This document shows, piece by piece, positions 1 through 11,056 of a DNA stretch of 64,000 nt. How positions within the stretch are numbered: the first letter of the stretch is position 1; each line of letters opens with the position of its first letter. Source of the stretch: Membranipora membranacea (taxonomy: Eukaryota > Bryozoa > Gymnolaemata > Cheilostomatida > Membraniporidae); assembly GCA_914767715.1 (NCBI GenBank), contig OU612068.1, positions 9,672,001 through 9,736,000 on the forward strand, read 5' to 3'. The translations under genes and the position numbers were made by a program. The notes beneath the pieces were generated by a model, which did not search any database, was not told the origin of the DNA, and saw nothing but the letters and a program-made list of their open reading frames with translations.

Positions 1-3000
1 CACATTTTCTTCTTTACTAGTGACAAAAACATACTGATTATTAAAACAGATTACACCTTGTGGCGATACTACATTTGAAGATGTCCATAAGATCTGTCCA
101 GAGGAAATATTGATTCTATGAACCTTACCTGTGCCATAATCTGACAGGATTACAGAATAATTGTCAGCAAAACACAGAGCTACATTATTGTCACCAATCT
201 GCTGACATGGTATGTGTCTAACTAGCTGACCCGTTAGAGTATAAACACTCAGTCTCTTATTACCTCTGTCAGTTACAACTACCTCATCATCTACTACTGC
301 TAGATTACTAGATATACTGATTGACACATCAGAATGTGCCCAGGTATGCTTGTGCTCACCTGATTTCACATCACACACACATACATGATTCCGTGTGGAT
401 ATGATGATTTTATCATCATGCATATCCATTCCCCTAATTAGACCCTGACCCGTTAGGAACTTTTGGGGTTGACCAGCTGGCCCTATTGTGTTAACTTTAC
501 CGTTCCAGAGTCCGACATATAACTGGTCATTCCTGCCTGACACTGTTATGCACATATCAGAGACACAAATTTCTCTGATAAATGTTAGAGAAGTAGGTAG
601 TTTTACAGGTGGAAGCATACTCCATGGTGCAAGTGATCGGTGTAGTAGAGGAAGCTGATCTGATGTGATTCTGATACATTCACCAGGAGTTATCCCCACT
701 TCTATGCCTCCGTGTGCACCTGAGAAATGAACAACCACAAGTGTGGATATATTGTGATAGGGTTGGCAAAAGGGGGAATCAAACTACATCTGGACTTTTC
801 ATGAGATATGATAAACATGACTGTAGATTAATGACAGTAAATAAAATATGAAACTCAAAGCATAATATTCAAATGTTATATGTATCTTTTTCAGTTCTAC
901 TGTTCATTTTGGATGGCCTATCCAATGAGTTCATCGGTATAACTAGAAACTCTAAATGATACTCATGAAAACGAACCTGCCTTTAGCGCAATTTGAAAGT
1001 AAGGACAACTGTTCATCCTGAATACTGCATCAAACACCAAATTGAGCAAAGCCTGGGATTAGGCGTTCAAAAGGAGTCGCAGAAGACAACATTGTTGATT
1101 TAGTTAGAGGAACATTATACTATTAGTGATACCTTGTTTTGTGAGACTGACAACATTATCCACCTTAAGTGACGGAATATTCTTCACAATCAGACTATGG
1201 ATCAATCTCTCTGTTTCTCTGAAACTCATCACTATGTCCACCTATGAACATAAATCAAAACTTTGTGTATGTTGATGTTACATAATATATAAAAGCGAGC
1301 AGAAACAAAGTGATGTGTTTGGTGGTTGAAACCCAAACCTTAGCCCTGTTCTATGAGAAACCAGGTTTAAAGCCACGGATTGAGCTGAAAGCCTTGCAGT
1401 TGCCGGATTTAGAATCTTCATGCTCCATTAAATTTATTCACTATTTTATTTTACCAATTTGCTGCCATCCAGTGATGAGATATAGTCAGCAATACCTGTT
1501 AGGTGTGAAAACAAATTTCCCCCAAGATTTTACATCAATAATGGGAATTTCTTTGCGTTGAAAAGCATAGTGTTTTGGTATCTATTCAATCGCTTGATCA
1601 AGGCTTGAGCTTGCTAACCCTCACATGAGCCCAGAGAAAAGTATAGTGTCTTCAGCGAGCTATAGACTACTGAAACAAACACACATAATCATCACACAAC
1701 ACCTTTGAACTCTATCGAACTCGAAAAAAATTTTGGAATTATGTCCACCATACTACAAATTTTCTTCACACACTATTCAGAATAACTCGTAGAATATGAT
1801 AATAATAGCACAAAAAATCTTTTCAGTTGGCCACAGTGTCAAATTGATAGAAGAGGAGATTAATAGTAAGATTAAGTAAAAGCCAAATTTGTATGATCCC
1901 TCCCTTCCCTTTAAATGGTAGTCAATCTTTTAACTAGGTACAGTTACGATAATCGCCATATTTGGTTCTGTTTCAACACAAGACATCATATTCAGTAATG
2001 GTAAAAGAAGATACCATTACCCAAGACCTGGTAGTCATGAGTTATCTGTTACTTTCAAGAGGATGGGCGAATTCCTACACTGAAATTGAATACATGAGCA
2101 TTGATATATATTGAGCAAGTCACAGTTAATTCAATCCCAAAAAGCTTCAAAAGTATTAATTTATGATTCCATGCATTTATATTTTGGTTACCTTGCCAAA
2201 CAAAATTTTGATTTGAGATGTATTAACATACGTCAAACCAAACCACTAAAGACCTGTGCATGCAGGGAGACTACAAACCTGATGATTATCTCTGAGTCTA
2301 GCTTCTGTCAATTTCAGTTCTCTTCTTAGACCAAATAGAGTTTCTCCAAGCTTGTGATCCATAAACTCTTGTATATCTGTATGAGTTTTCTCTCTCTTCT
2401 CTCTCAACTCAGTCTCTAGTCTGTTATACTTGGCTCTGATAAATTCTATCTGCAATCATGATACCACACAATAAAGAAGGGCAATACTTACAAATGATCT
2501 TTGTCGTAATTATTACATAATCTACATTACAAAAATTTGCAATAAGAAGTGAAAAAGAAGCTATATTTCAAGACCAGCTTACATCACCTTAAAACCAATA
2601 TAACACCATTTTATTTGATGAAATATATTTTATTGTACTGTTAGTACCATAGTTGTGCTTGGACAGCAGTACACAGATTTTTCACATTTGCAAACAGAGA
2701 GAAACCAGGCGCAGATATTGCGGCAACTTACATTTCCCCTCTGATACTTCGGGATGTGGCATGTGATATGACAACTTGATTTTAATCAACCAATAATCTT
2801 TATTTTCAAAAATTCCAGGGGCGGAAAGATTATTTTCACTTGTCTGAACAGCCTACATTGCCAGATTGTTATTGACCTGTTCGTCTCTGGTTTTGTGTAG
2901 AAGCTGAATAATTCTATCAGTTTCAGTTTTCTGTTCATCCAGTATGTTTGTAGTGTTCTTAATAAGAGCTGACAGAGCAGCGTCTACACTATAAGCATTC

Positions 3001-4289
3001 TTTCCTAGCCTATTTATCTTTCCTTCAATGTACTTGACCAGTTCATCCAATACCAGAGTTCTGTGAGGTTCACCTGTGTGTCAAAACATACCAATTTAAT
3101 CTTTGAGGCATGTCCGACTTAGAAAGTGCTATATTCGGGTAAAGAATATGCAAGTTTCTGTTTTACAATGCATGTATCCACTGATATAAAGACAAAATTA
3201 CAATGTTCGGAAATGAGAAAAATGGTATTTTTGCCAATATCAGAACAAGCCTGTGAAACACCATCAGTGTATCATGACTTGTTAACTGCCCACAAAGTGC
3301 CTACACTTCTGGAGCTGCTTTCATGATTAAAAACAACCATAAGCAGAGAAACGATTCAACTGGTAAGCTGAAAACATGAATAACAACTTACTTAGAACTA
3401 CCTTACCTTCATCACACTGTGTGCGCTCAGTAGTACATTTAGCACAGAAGATATCTAGACAGGTTTTACACCCAGTTATATATGCTTGTCCCGGATGTTT
3501 TGTACATTTTCTAGATTCCAGTTTTCTAGTTTGCTGTCTGTACTCGCTGATGGTCATCTTCTTATGGTCATCATGTAAGTCATCGTGTGACTGTAAATTT
3601 ACGCTATAGTTTGAAGTGCAATATTAAGACGAGATAAGATTACTGTTACAAATTGTAGCAGTGATCTAGAAACATCAATCAGCGTAATGGATATAGTTGC
3701 TGTTGTGACTTGTGAGATAGATTACAGGAGCAGTTCTCAACCAAACCAAGACCACTAGCAACCAAAGTATTTGACATGAACGTGTTAAAGAAAGACACCA
3801 AAACAGGATTTGTAAAATATTCAGGTATCTTTACCTGTTGATGTTTCGTACAGAGACATTTTCTACACTCAGTACAGTAGGACTGAGATCTGTTCCTATC
3901 TCCCTTCTTCAGACAGACATCACACCAGACAGGAGTTGTGCTGCCGGATAAGCCAGCAAGCGGAAGGTCATTAATATCCACATCGTATACAGTACTGTAA
4001 AGGTAATGATCATATCCAATACATTACCATCCAACAGAACAGCTTCATGAGTAAATTCTTTTAATGAATCGAATTTAATGAAAATTTCCAATGTATGAAT
4101 GGGTTGTTTTGACAAAAGGTGAACTTACTTGCATTTAGGACAGCCCACAATCTTGTTAGTCTCTAAATTACTCTGTAGACAGGGCTCACAGTAGATGTGT
4201 CCACAGGCTAATTCTCTGGGTCGAGTCAAATACCTCCCAAACTCCAAACAGAAACTACAAGCTACTTCATCTATTCTTGCTGCTGCCAT
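1..4289 (-). CDS. TRIM-NHL-type RING/B-box protein, 3' end outside window
   Basis: Probable E3 ubiquitin ligase. Coding exons, 5' to 3': 4289-4139, 3994-3835, 3590-3407, 3073-2877, 2449-2279, 1241-1133, 719 to beyond 1; all introns are GT-AG and frame is kept throughout. Exon 1 starts MAAARIDEV and holds a RING finger (CSFC, then ACGHIYCEPC, then GCPKC). Exon 2 has a B-box1 (CDVC, YCTECRKCLCTKH). Exon 3 has a B-box2 (CTKH, GCKTCLDIFCAKC) whose first distal His appears replaced by Cys (TQCDEGEPH). Exons 4-6 are charged and helical, fitting a coiled coil. The last exon reads as a beta-propeller with an NHL-like stretch (VVVTDRGNKRLSVYTLTG). The order RING, two B-boxes, coiled coil, propeller matches TRIM2/3/71-like proteins. 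Orthology is not assigned, since many invertebrates carry expanded sets of these genes. Confidence 0.85.
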
Positions 4290-4453
4290 CTAAATGTACA
4301 AGTGAAGTCTGAGTTACACTATGTACCGGTATTGATCTGAGCTAAGGGATGAGGTTAAATTAGAAAAGAATTGGATCAGGCAAGAGAATAATTAACACTC
4401 TCATCACCTTTCCGTTTTTCAGTTAGCAAAAGCATGCTATGATGGATTAACCA

Positions 4454-4646
4454 GGGGTGTCTTTCATTTAGAGTGAGCGATGCTTTACTAAAGCAAAATA
4501 TCACAATCACATTGCTCAAAATGATCGCTCACTCTCTCTATCAAATAGACATATCATTCTCTTTTCGCATACTCAGAATATATACAGTTCCATCCGTAAG
4601 TGAGCAGTTTGCGATCTTGGCTGTTTTGAATTGAAAGCCAGACCCC
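4454..4646. mobile_element. Short inverted-repeat element, family A, copy 1
   Basis: It begins GGGGTGTCTTTCATTTAG and ends near GAATTGAAAGCCAGACCCC, so the ends are imperfect inverted repeats. The internal motif GAGCGATGCTTTACTA is shared almost exactly with the copy at 24735-24972, and the reverse-oriented piece at 25851-25901 contains its complement. Non-coding; best read as a MITE-like non-autonomous element. Confidence 0.6.
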
Positions 4647-4907
4647 TTTGAGTCTTGAAGTGAGAAAGGAATGAAATAAGCCAGGATCAGTGGCATGAAA
4701 TGAAGCTTTACCAAAACTGCAAGTATCTGTCAGTACATGTATAAATTGATGTACAGAAATGGTGCATGTAAAATATTCATGGTAATCTGTATGGTACTCA
4801 TACCTCATGAAAGCAGTTAGCTCAAGGAGTAAAAGAGAGAAGTGAGAACTAAACTTTTAAATTACTCAATCCAGGCTATTAGTATTACTCCTTGCTCAAT
4901 CATAGGG

Positions 4908-4962
4908 CTACTGCATTTCCTGACTTTGTGTGGGTGGGGCTCAAAGCCAGGAAATGCAGTAG
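4908..4962. repeat. Hairpin with 15-bp perfect arms
   Basis: CTACTGCATTTCCTG at 4908-4922 is matched by its exact reverse complement at 4948-4962, around a 25-base loop. It could be a small fold-back element remnant or a structured RNA; nothing decides between these. Confidence 0.7.
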
Positions 4963-5481
4963 TCCTTTCTGTACACAATGATGCCTCTTTTTATTCAACA
5001 ATGGTTACTAGCCTAGAATAGATGAGCACCACTAACTTACTTACATGAAAATTATTTGTATCTGTATGACTTACCATCACATTAGAACTAATTGGAATAG
5101 AAACCTCAGTGTGTAAGAAAGGATTATGACTATAAGCCTTTCACTTTATTTAATAGAATGCCTGTCATGTGGCCATGTATATTACTATGGTCTCTATTCC
5201 CAAAGCTGACAATGCAGCTGCTTACAGGAAGTGGAAATGTGAAACTGGTGCTGGGATTTCCATTTCCCAAAATCACTTTCACTTTGACAAATGGGTGTGA
5301 CAGACTTCCATGCTAGCTTTTATTGGATACAATAATACAGACATACACCATAACATATTCCACATAAATGGAAGTATGTATGGCTATGGCTGTCTACAAA
5401 TTTCATCCAAGGACTTTTTGTTTCAACAGTCCATCCTCTGAGTCTGAATGATTTGATACAAACTCTGGGATATCACTATCA

Positions 5482-6220
5482 CAGACTTGCCAACCTAATT
5501 TTTCCAAAATGAGTACAAAAATTTGCAAAATGCTTAAAAATGAGTACAAAACTCCAGGGTGCCTCAAATGACCAGAAAACGCCCCAAAAAAATTTTCGCG
5601 CTACGCGCGAAAGATGCTATTATCACAGTAAGTAGTCCTTAGTAGCGTAGGAGTGCAGATCACTCAACATTAGTCTTTTTCCCTTTGCGTTGTAAGGTGC
5701 AATCTGCTAATAATAAATGAGAAATTGTTTGTAACCTAGCCTGTCTGACAAGACAGGCTATTTGAAACCCTGTTTGCCCATCCTCCCTGGTTTGCCCTTG
5801 AAACACTGGGTCAGGAGATCTGAGTTATCTCACCCCAACAAGGAGGTAGACAACTTTGTTACTCTGATTAAAGAAAAGTTGAAGTTGGCAGAACCACCAT
5901 ATTCTACAATGGATTACTAGTTATGTTGTGTCTCATTGAAGAAAAGTTGCAATTTGGCTCATGCAAAACTTGGACAGGTAAAAACTCAACTGTAAATCAA
6001 AATCATGGTTTTCTGCAGCCAATACCAGATTTTTAGTCTATTATTTAACCATGACAACCAAGTAAACACTAAAGATAAAAGATGCGTTTTTGATTGCCTA
6101 ATTAGATGAACAGGCGTTTGGAAAACCATAAATGAGTACAACTAGCGTTTTGCGTTTAAAACTCAATTAGTGTCAAATAAGCGTTTACAAACGCTTTATG
6201 CGTACAGGTTGGCAAGTATG
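5482..6220. mobile_element. Non-autonomous DNA transposon, 739 bp, with TIRs and 6-bp TSD
   Basis: The left end reads CAGACTTGCCAACCT and the right end, reverse complemented, CATACTTGCCAACCT: 15-bp terminal inverted repeats with one mismatch. The hexamer CTATCA lies immediately outside both ends (5476-5481 and 6221-6226), fitting a target-site duplication. The inside repeats ATGAGTACAAAA motifs, has a palindrome TTCGCG-CTACG-CGCGAA near 5597, and codes for nothing recognisable, so it must have depended on an autonomous relative. A 6-bp duplication is unusual enough that I do not assign a superfamily. Confidence 0.7.
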
Positions 6221-7629
6221 CTATCAGTACTGCTGTGCTCCCCTGCACGTTTTCAATACGTTTTAGCAGGAGACAAGCACATGTACCAACAAAATGTTTT
6301 TTCGAGCATAGTCTGATTATTGTTTCTTATCTGCAGAAAATATTTTCTAATCAAACCTATATATAGTAATAATAGCTCTCCATCACAAGTTACTGTTACA
6401 CAAACCAATTTTCTTCGTACCTGAATAGAATAGAAGCATTCAATATCATTACGCATAGGCTTTTGATATCTGTCTGTCAATTCTAATAAGGCTATCGCCA
6501 TATAAACGAGGAGTCGCGATACTGTGATCAAAGTAAGCATAATGCTGACTATCGTGTATACAAGCATTCATCGATTGCGCTGACTGTGCGATGGCTGACC
6601 AGTCCATAGATTAGCCTCTGTCATTATGAAATTAAAGATAAATATAGTGTAAGAGCATCTGTACACGCAGGATATGATGTGGTCAAGGTATTGGAAAGCC
6701 ATGTCCTTCAGTCACAAATATATTAATGCCTCATGACATGAAACATTTTGGTGAATATGTAACTTTTACTCTGAGCAACACGACAACAATTAGGAGTTTG
6801 ATACATCAACGAACGTACAGCATTTTTTTATTTTGCTGTATCCAAATCATATATGTTACTTGATCTTATACCGATTGAGTTTATGTATTTTCTTCCCCCA
6901 AATCTTATTTGCAATATGAATCCAGAAAGGGTAAGATTAGCTGCCTCTTCTCTGCCTTGATTATTGAAAATATGATGAAAAAAAGACTTACCAATTAATG
7001 CAAAATTAGAAAAACAGTTAGACACTCATGGCTAATGTTGTTGCCGCTTTCAGATATTGGATTTCAGATAACAGGTAAATTTTAATAACTTGTACCATCA
7101 AAATCCAGGATATGACTCATATATAGTGAATCGTTCTTCCTTGTTTAGTTTGCTACTGCTAGTATATTTTTCTAAACATTGATTGTTCTGTTTTGAAAAG
7201 TTGTGTACTGGATCATTCCAGCCCCATTTAATTGGAGGCAAAAGAGATATTGTGCAATGTCATGAAAATTTGCAGAACCTCTCACCTTTCATGTTGTCAC
7301 TTGTATGATAAGGAGCATGTACACAGTGTCTGCACTTTATTATGTGACCTACTCACTTTACTACAATTATGCTTCATTTCCTTACTGTGTACACGCAAAA
7401 CCCACATGCTAATTATGCATGTACACACTTTTTAAAAACAATAATATAAGATGTGACATTAGCGCTTCCAGTCGATAATAAACTATAGACATACTTTGAA
7501 TACTGGGACTGATTACTACACTTGGCTAGAGGTCAGAACTGTGTAAACGTGACAATTAAAACTTCCTTTATCAAAAACCTTGGTACCGCACACATCAAGG
7601 GCAAGCCATCCAAGCTAACAGGAAAACCC

Positions 7630-7801
7630 TAGACCAAGTTTGGTCCATTTGCCTGCATTCCGAGTTGCTCCTGGTCTACTGGTCACGCCCACAGATGTTC
7701 TGCAGCCCAGAATGAAAGAGGGGGCCTTTGGTCACACCGCAGAGGCGTGACCAGTGGAAGGGAGCAACAGGAATGCAGGCAATTGGATCAAACTTGTTCT
7801 A
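7630..7801. mobile_element. MITE with long TIRs and 9-bp target duplication, family B
   Basis: The ends TAGACCAAGTTTGGTCC and (reverse complement) TAGAACAAGTTTGATCC begin inverted repeats about 55 bp long that continue through GCCTGCATTCC, GTTGCTCC and GGTCACGCC with few mismatches. GGAAAACCC flanks both ends (7621-7629 and 7802-7810), a 9-bp direct repeat as expected for a target-site duplication. Long TIRs with a 9-bp duplication resemble Mutator-like MITEs; that assignment is inference. A degraded relative lies at 21629-21749. Confidence 0.75.
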
Positions 7802-9017
7802 GGAAAACCCAGGCATTGTAAAATAAGTTATGCAATGCTAGCCATCAATTGTGCAGCGGATGCAACGGTCAATCATCATTACATTCCTTCAGTGATGATA
7901 ACATAACACATAACACATAACACTTTACACTGGTGAGCATGTAAAATTTGATTGATAAAAAGTGTGATCAATATTTTAATTTTAATCTACATGTGCCATC
8001 ACATACAAACATAACTCCTTTGACAAATTGAAAGTTATAAATAGAAAAGTTGATACAGATATTGTGGTGTCTTCCATAAAGTTTTGATAAAAGGTCGGAA
8101 AGAATTTTTCAAAGTCACAAGTACTTTCAAAACAGCTACTGGTCTATCAGTATGATATACATGATATATAATACTAATTTCATGTCGACCACAGCAGGGG
8201 GATTCCATATGTATTATAATAGACAACTTTGGACTAACCGCTCCTTAAATAAGATGACACATTTGGTGGTGACAGCAGATACAATACTGAGGTTTATTCC
8301 GTTGTACTGAATAAGATATAAAAAAAGGATTGACATACAAAAAGAGTCGTTTCTGCGTTGCTTCTGGGTGGTTATATCATGTGGAGACGAGAAGCAACAC
8401 CTCTTATAGAGAAGTTCATACATTCATACTAGAAATATATTTTTCAAACACAGCTATATTTGTGGTTGTGTAGTACCAGTCAGATAAGTTAGATGTGATA
8501 TTCTGAGATAATTTTTAGGCTAATGATGGTTATGAGAACTTTTCCTAATTCAGGGTGTGATTAAAACGCTCCCAGCTACGTATAGAGGTCAATACATGTA
8601 CATATACAATAATAAAAGATACAAAAATATACAACGCATAATAATAAGCTGGCATGAGTTTTTAGAAACATCTTCAATCTGCCATTACTGAAATACCATG
8701 AAAATACTAAAATTTCATTATGCGAAGCTTATAATACATAAAACATGTACAGAATTGATATTCTTAAATCCATAACAAGTTCTGAAATTCCATACAAATG
8801 TTCATCTAAGTCAGATGATTTTTATAAAACACGACAGTCCTTACTGCAAAGATGGGCAAGTTTTCATATATTTGGTAAGCGTTTATACAGCAGCCTTTGG
8901 TTATGTAACACTGGGAGGGATACACCTAGAGCTATGTATCCACATGCTACAAATGCTACACAACTCTGCTACTCCGCCCCGCTGCCTACTCAACATACTG
9001 AAAAACAGGCAGCTTTC

Positions 9018-11019
9018 TCATGATTGCGGCTGATACCCACTGTATAAAGAGTTGAGATCAGCGGCAGCAAACTGTTGCTGATTGGCTACATGCGCTGCAG
9101 CGGCAGCACTATCGGGAGTCTGAGGCCACCCAGCTGTCTGCTGCCAGGAGGTCTGCTGACTGGACTGATGAGCTGCTGTCGGGTACCGCTGAGCGCTGCC
9201 GGCTGTGTTATATCCTACCATCGAGTCGGGCGACTGAAACAGAGAAGTACAACAATATGTATGACTTTGTCATCAAGTGAGACACAAGAGCATATTCATA
9301 AGCTTTGAGTTATTTCCTCATCAGCCACAACAAACATAACGGGGGTTTAGAGAAATCATAGCTTTACTCAACCCTCGACCCTTCCTGACTCAATAGCTCG
9401 TATACTACGGCATGTTGGTGTGAGGCATACAATAGGTAGTTTAAGCACTCAGACTGTGCAAGGATAGCTGGTAGTAGCATTTCATTATCAACCATTTTCC
9501 CCAGTGGTTGATAATGACATGCTACTGCCAGCTAACCCGACACAGTCTGAGCGCTTAAACTAACAGTAGCTATGTATGAGACCCTTACCTGAGGGAGAGC
9601 GGATGAGTAGATGCCTGGCTGAGCAGCAGCACCTGTTGGACTGTTAATCTGCTGCTGCCATGCTGTCTCACTGGTCTCCGTCTGTGAGTAAGCTGGCAGC
9701 GCTGTCGACTGTGCGTTAGGTGCATACGCAGAAAACATCTGTCTGTTGCCTGAAGGGTGTATAAATAAGAATAAGAATAAATATAACATGTCACAGCGGT
9801 CAAAATTGTTTTTCAGCGTCAGGAATTGCTCACCGATTTCTATGCAAGTGGGATGGCTATAATGGGGAACAATTTCTAATACGTAAGGCTTTTTTTGCAA
9901 TACAGTGAGTGATAGCTTAGAATCTGGGTATTGCTGAAGTGAAACCAGCCTTCGTGTGACAGGAATTGTAGGTAGGTGCAATGTGTGTTCTATCACATCG
10001 GCATGAGCACATGGTGACCTCATTACTCCATCGATGTGTAAATTTGACAACCTATACATTCTAAGCTATCACTCACTCATTGAAATGCAAAATAAGTCTT
10101 AGTTAGTTGGAATTGTTTTAATTAGACTGATCTGAATGTTTATTTCCTCTTTTTTTTTGGCTGTTTTTGTTGCACATCAGGGAGAACATCATCTGATGAT
10201 GTTGAATGCAGATAAAAATGTATATATATATACAAGTTATGGCATCGGAATCAAAAGCAATATTTCACATTCCTTACCAGTATTAGCTGACATGACAGCA
10301 GTGTTACTATAGCTATCAAAGTTCTGTGATCTACCAGTCTGCATATTAAACCCTGTAGGTGCTACAGCTGAGGCATCTCTTACTGGTACAGGGTGAGCAG
10401 AACTCATCGATTCCTGGGGATTCGACGACCTAGATATAGAAAGTAAATATATGAACGAATGCAAAGATAAATGAAATACTGAGTTGACGATTTATTTTTT
10501 TGTGATTATATGTTTTGAGCATGTGAACCAAAGTGGAGACTGCAAACTATAAATAAACACAACATGTTGGTATGAGGTGAGAGATATGATTGGCTCAAAT
10601 AGGAAATGAAAAAGACATCGTGTTGTAATCTTGTCAATCTTCTGTGGGGTAGGAGCGTAAACTAACTTGCATCGATCAAAGCGTGGGTTTACCTCGAAAT
10701 TCATGCTTCCATACATTTCCCTACACTGAAATGTGAACCAATAGCATATGATGTGTGCAAGCATGGCCACCAAGCACTTTGGTTTTTGACGGGTAGAGGA
10801 TATCTTGTGACTGATAGTGACTTACTTGGCTAAGCTACTGGTACAGACGACATACTCCACCTCATCAGAGTAAGGATTCTGAAATGTAAAGCTGTTAGTC
10901 TTCAGCCAAACCCAGTCTGTAGACTTTCCTCTAAATCTGTATATGGTAGATAGCACTTGTCCTTTCAGCTTTATAACTGTAATCATAGAGAAATAAATGT
11001 AATGGCTTGAGTCGTTATT

Positions 11020-11056
<37 letters not shown>

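Larger units (their letters stand above)
4290..9017. other. Intergenic region between TRIM-like gene and ARNT
   Basis: No gene recognised here. The region holds three inverted-repeat elements (4454-4646, 5482-6220, 7630-7801), a hairpin (4908-4962) and otherwise A+T-rich unique sequence. The part just below 9018 should contain the ARNT 3' UTR; I found no convincing AATAAA on the minus strand close to the stop. Open frames here, such as 6253-6567 minus (104 codons), show no family resemblance and no exon structure. Confidence 0.6.

Noticed and set aside
6253-6567. 104-codon minus-strand frame
   Set aside because: No family resemblance, no flanking splice pattern, and composition like the surrounding non-coding DNA.
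10708-10740. Possible extra ARNT exon ([11 protein letters not shown]) between coding exons 10 and 11
   Set aside because: Exons 10 and 11 already join in frame (LAK-SSNPQES), as in vertebrate ARNT, and including it is not needed. It could at most be an alternative exon.
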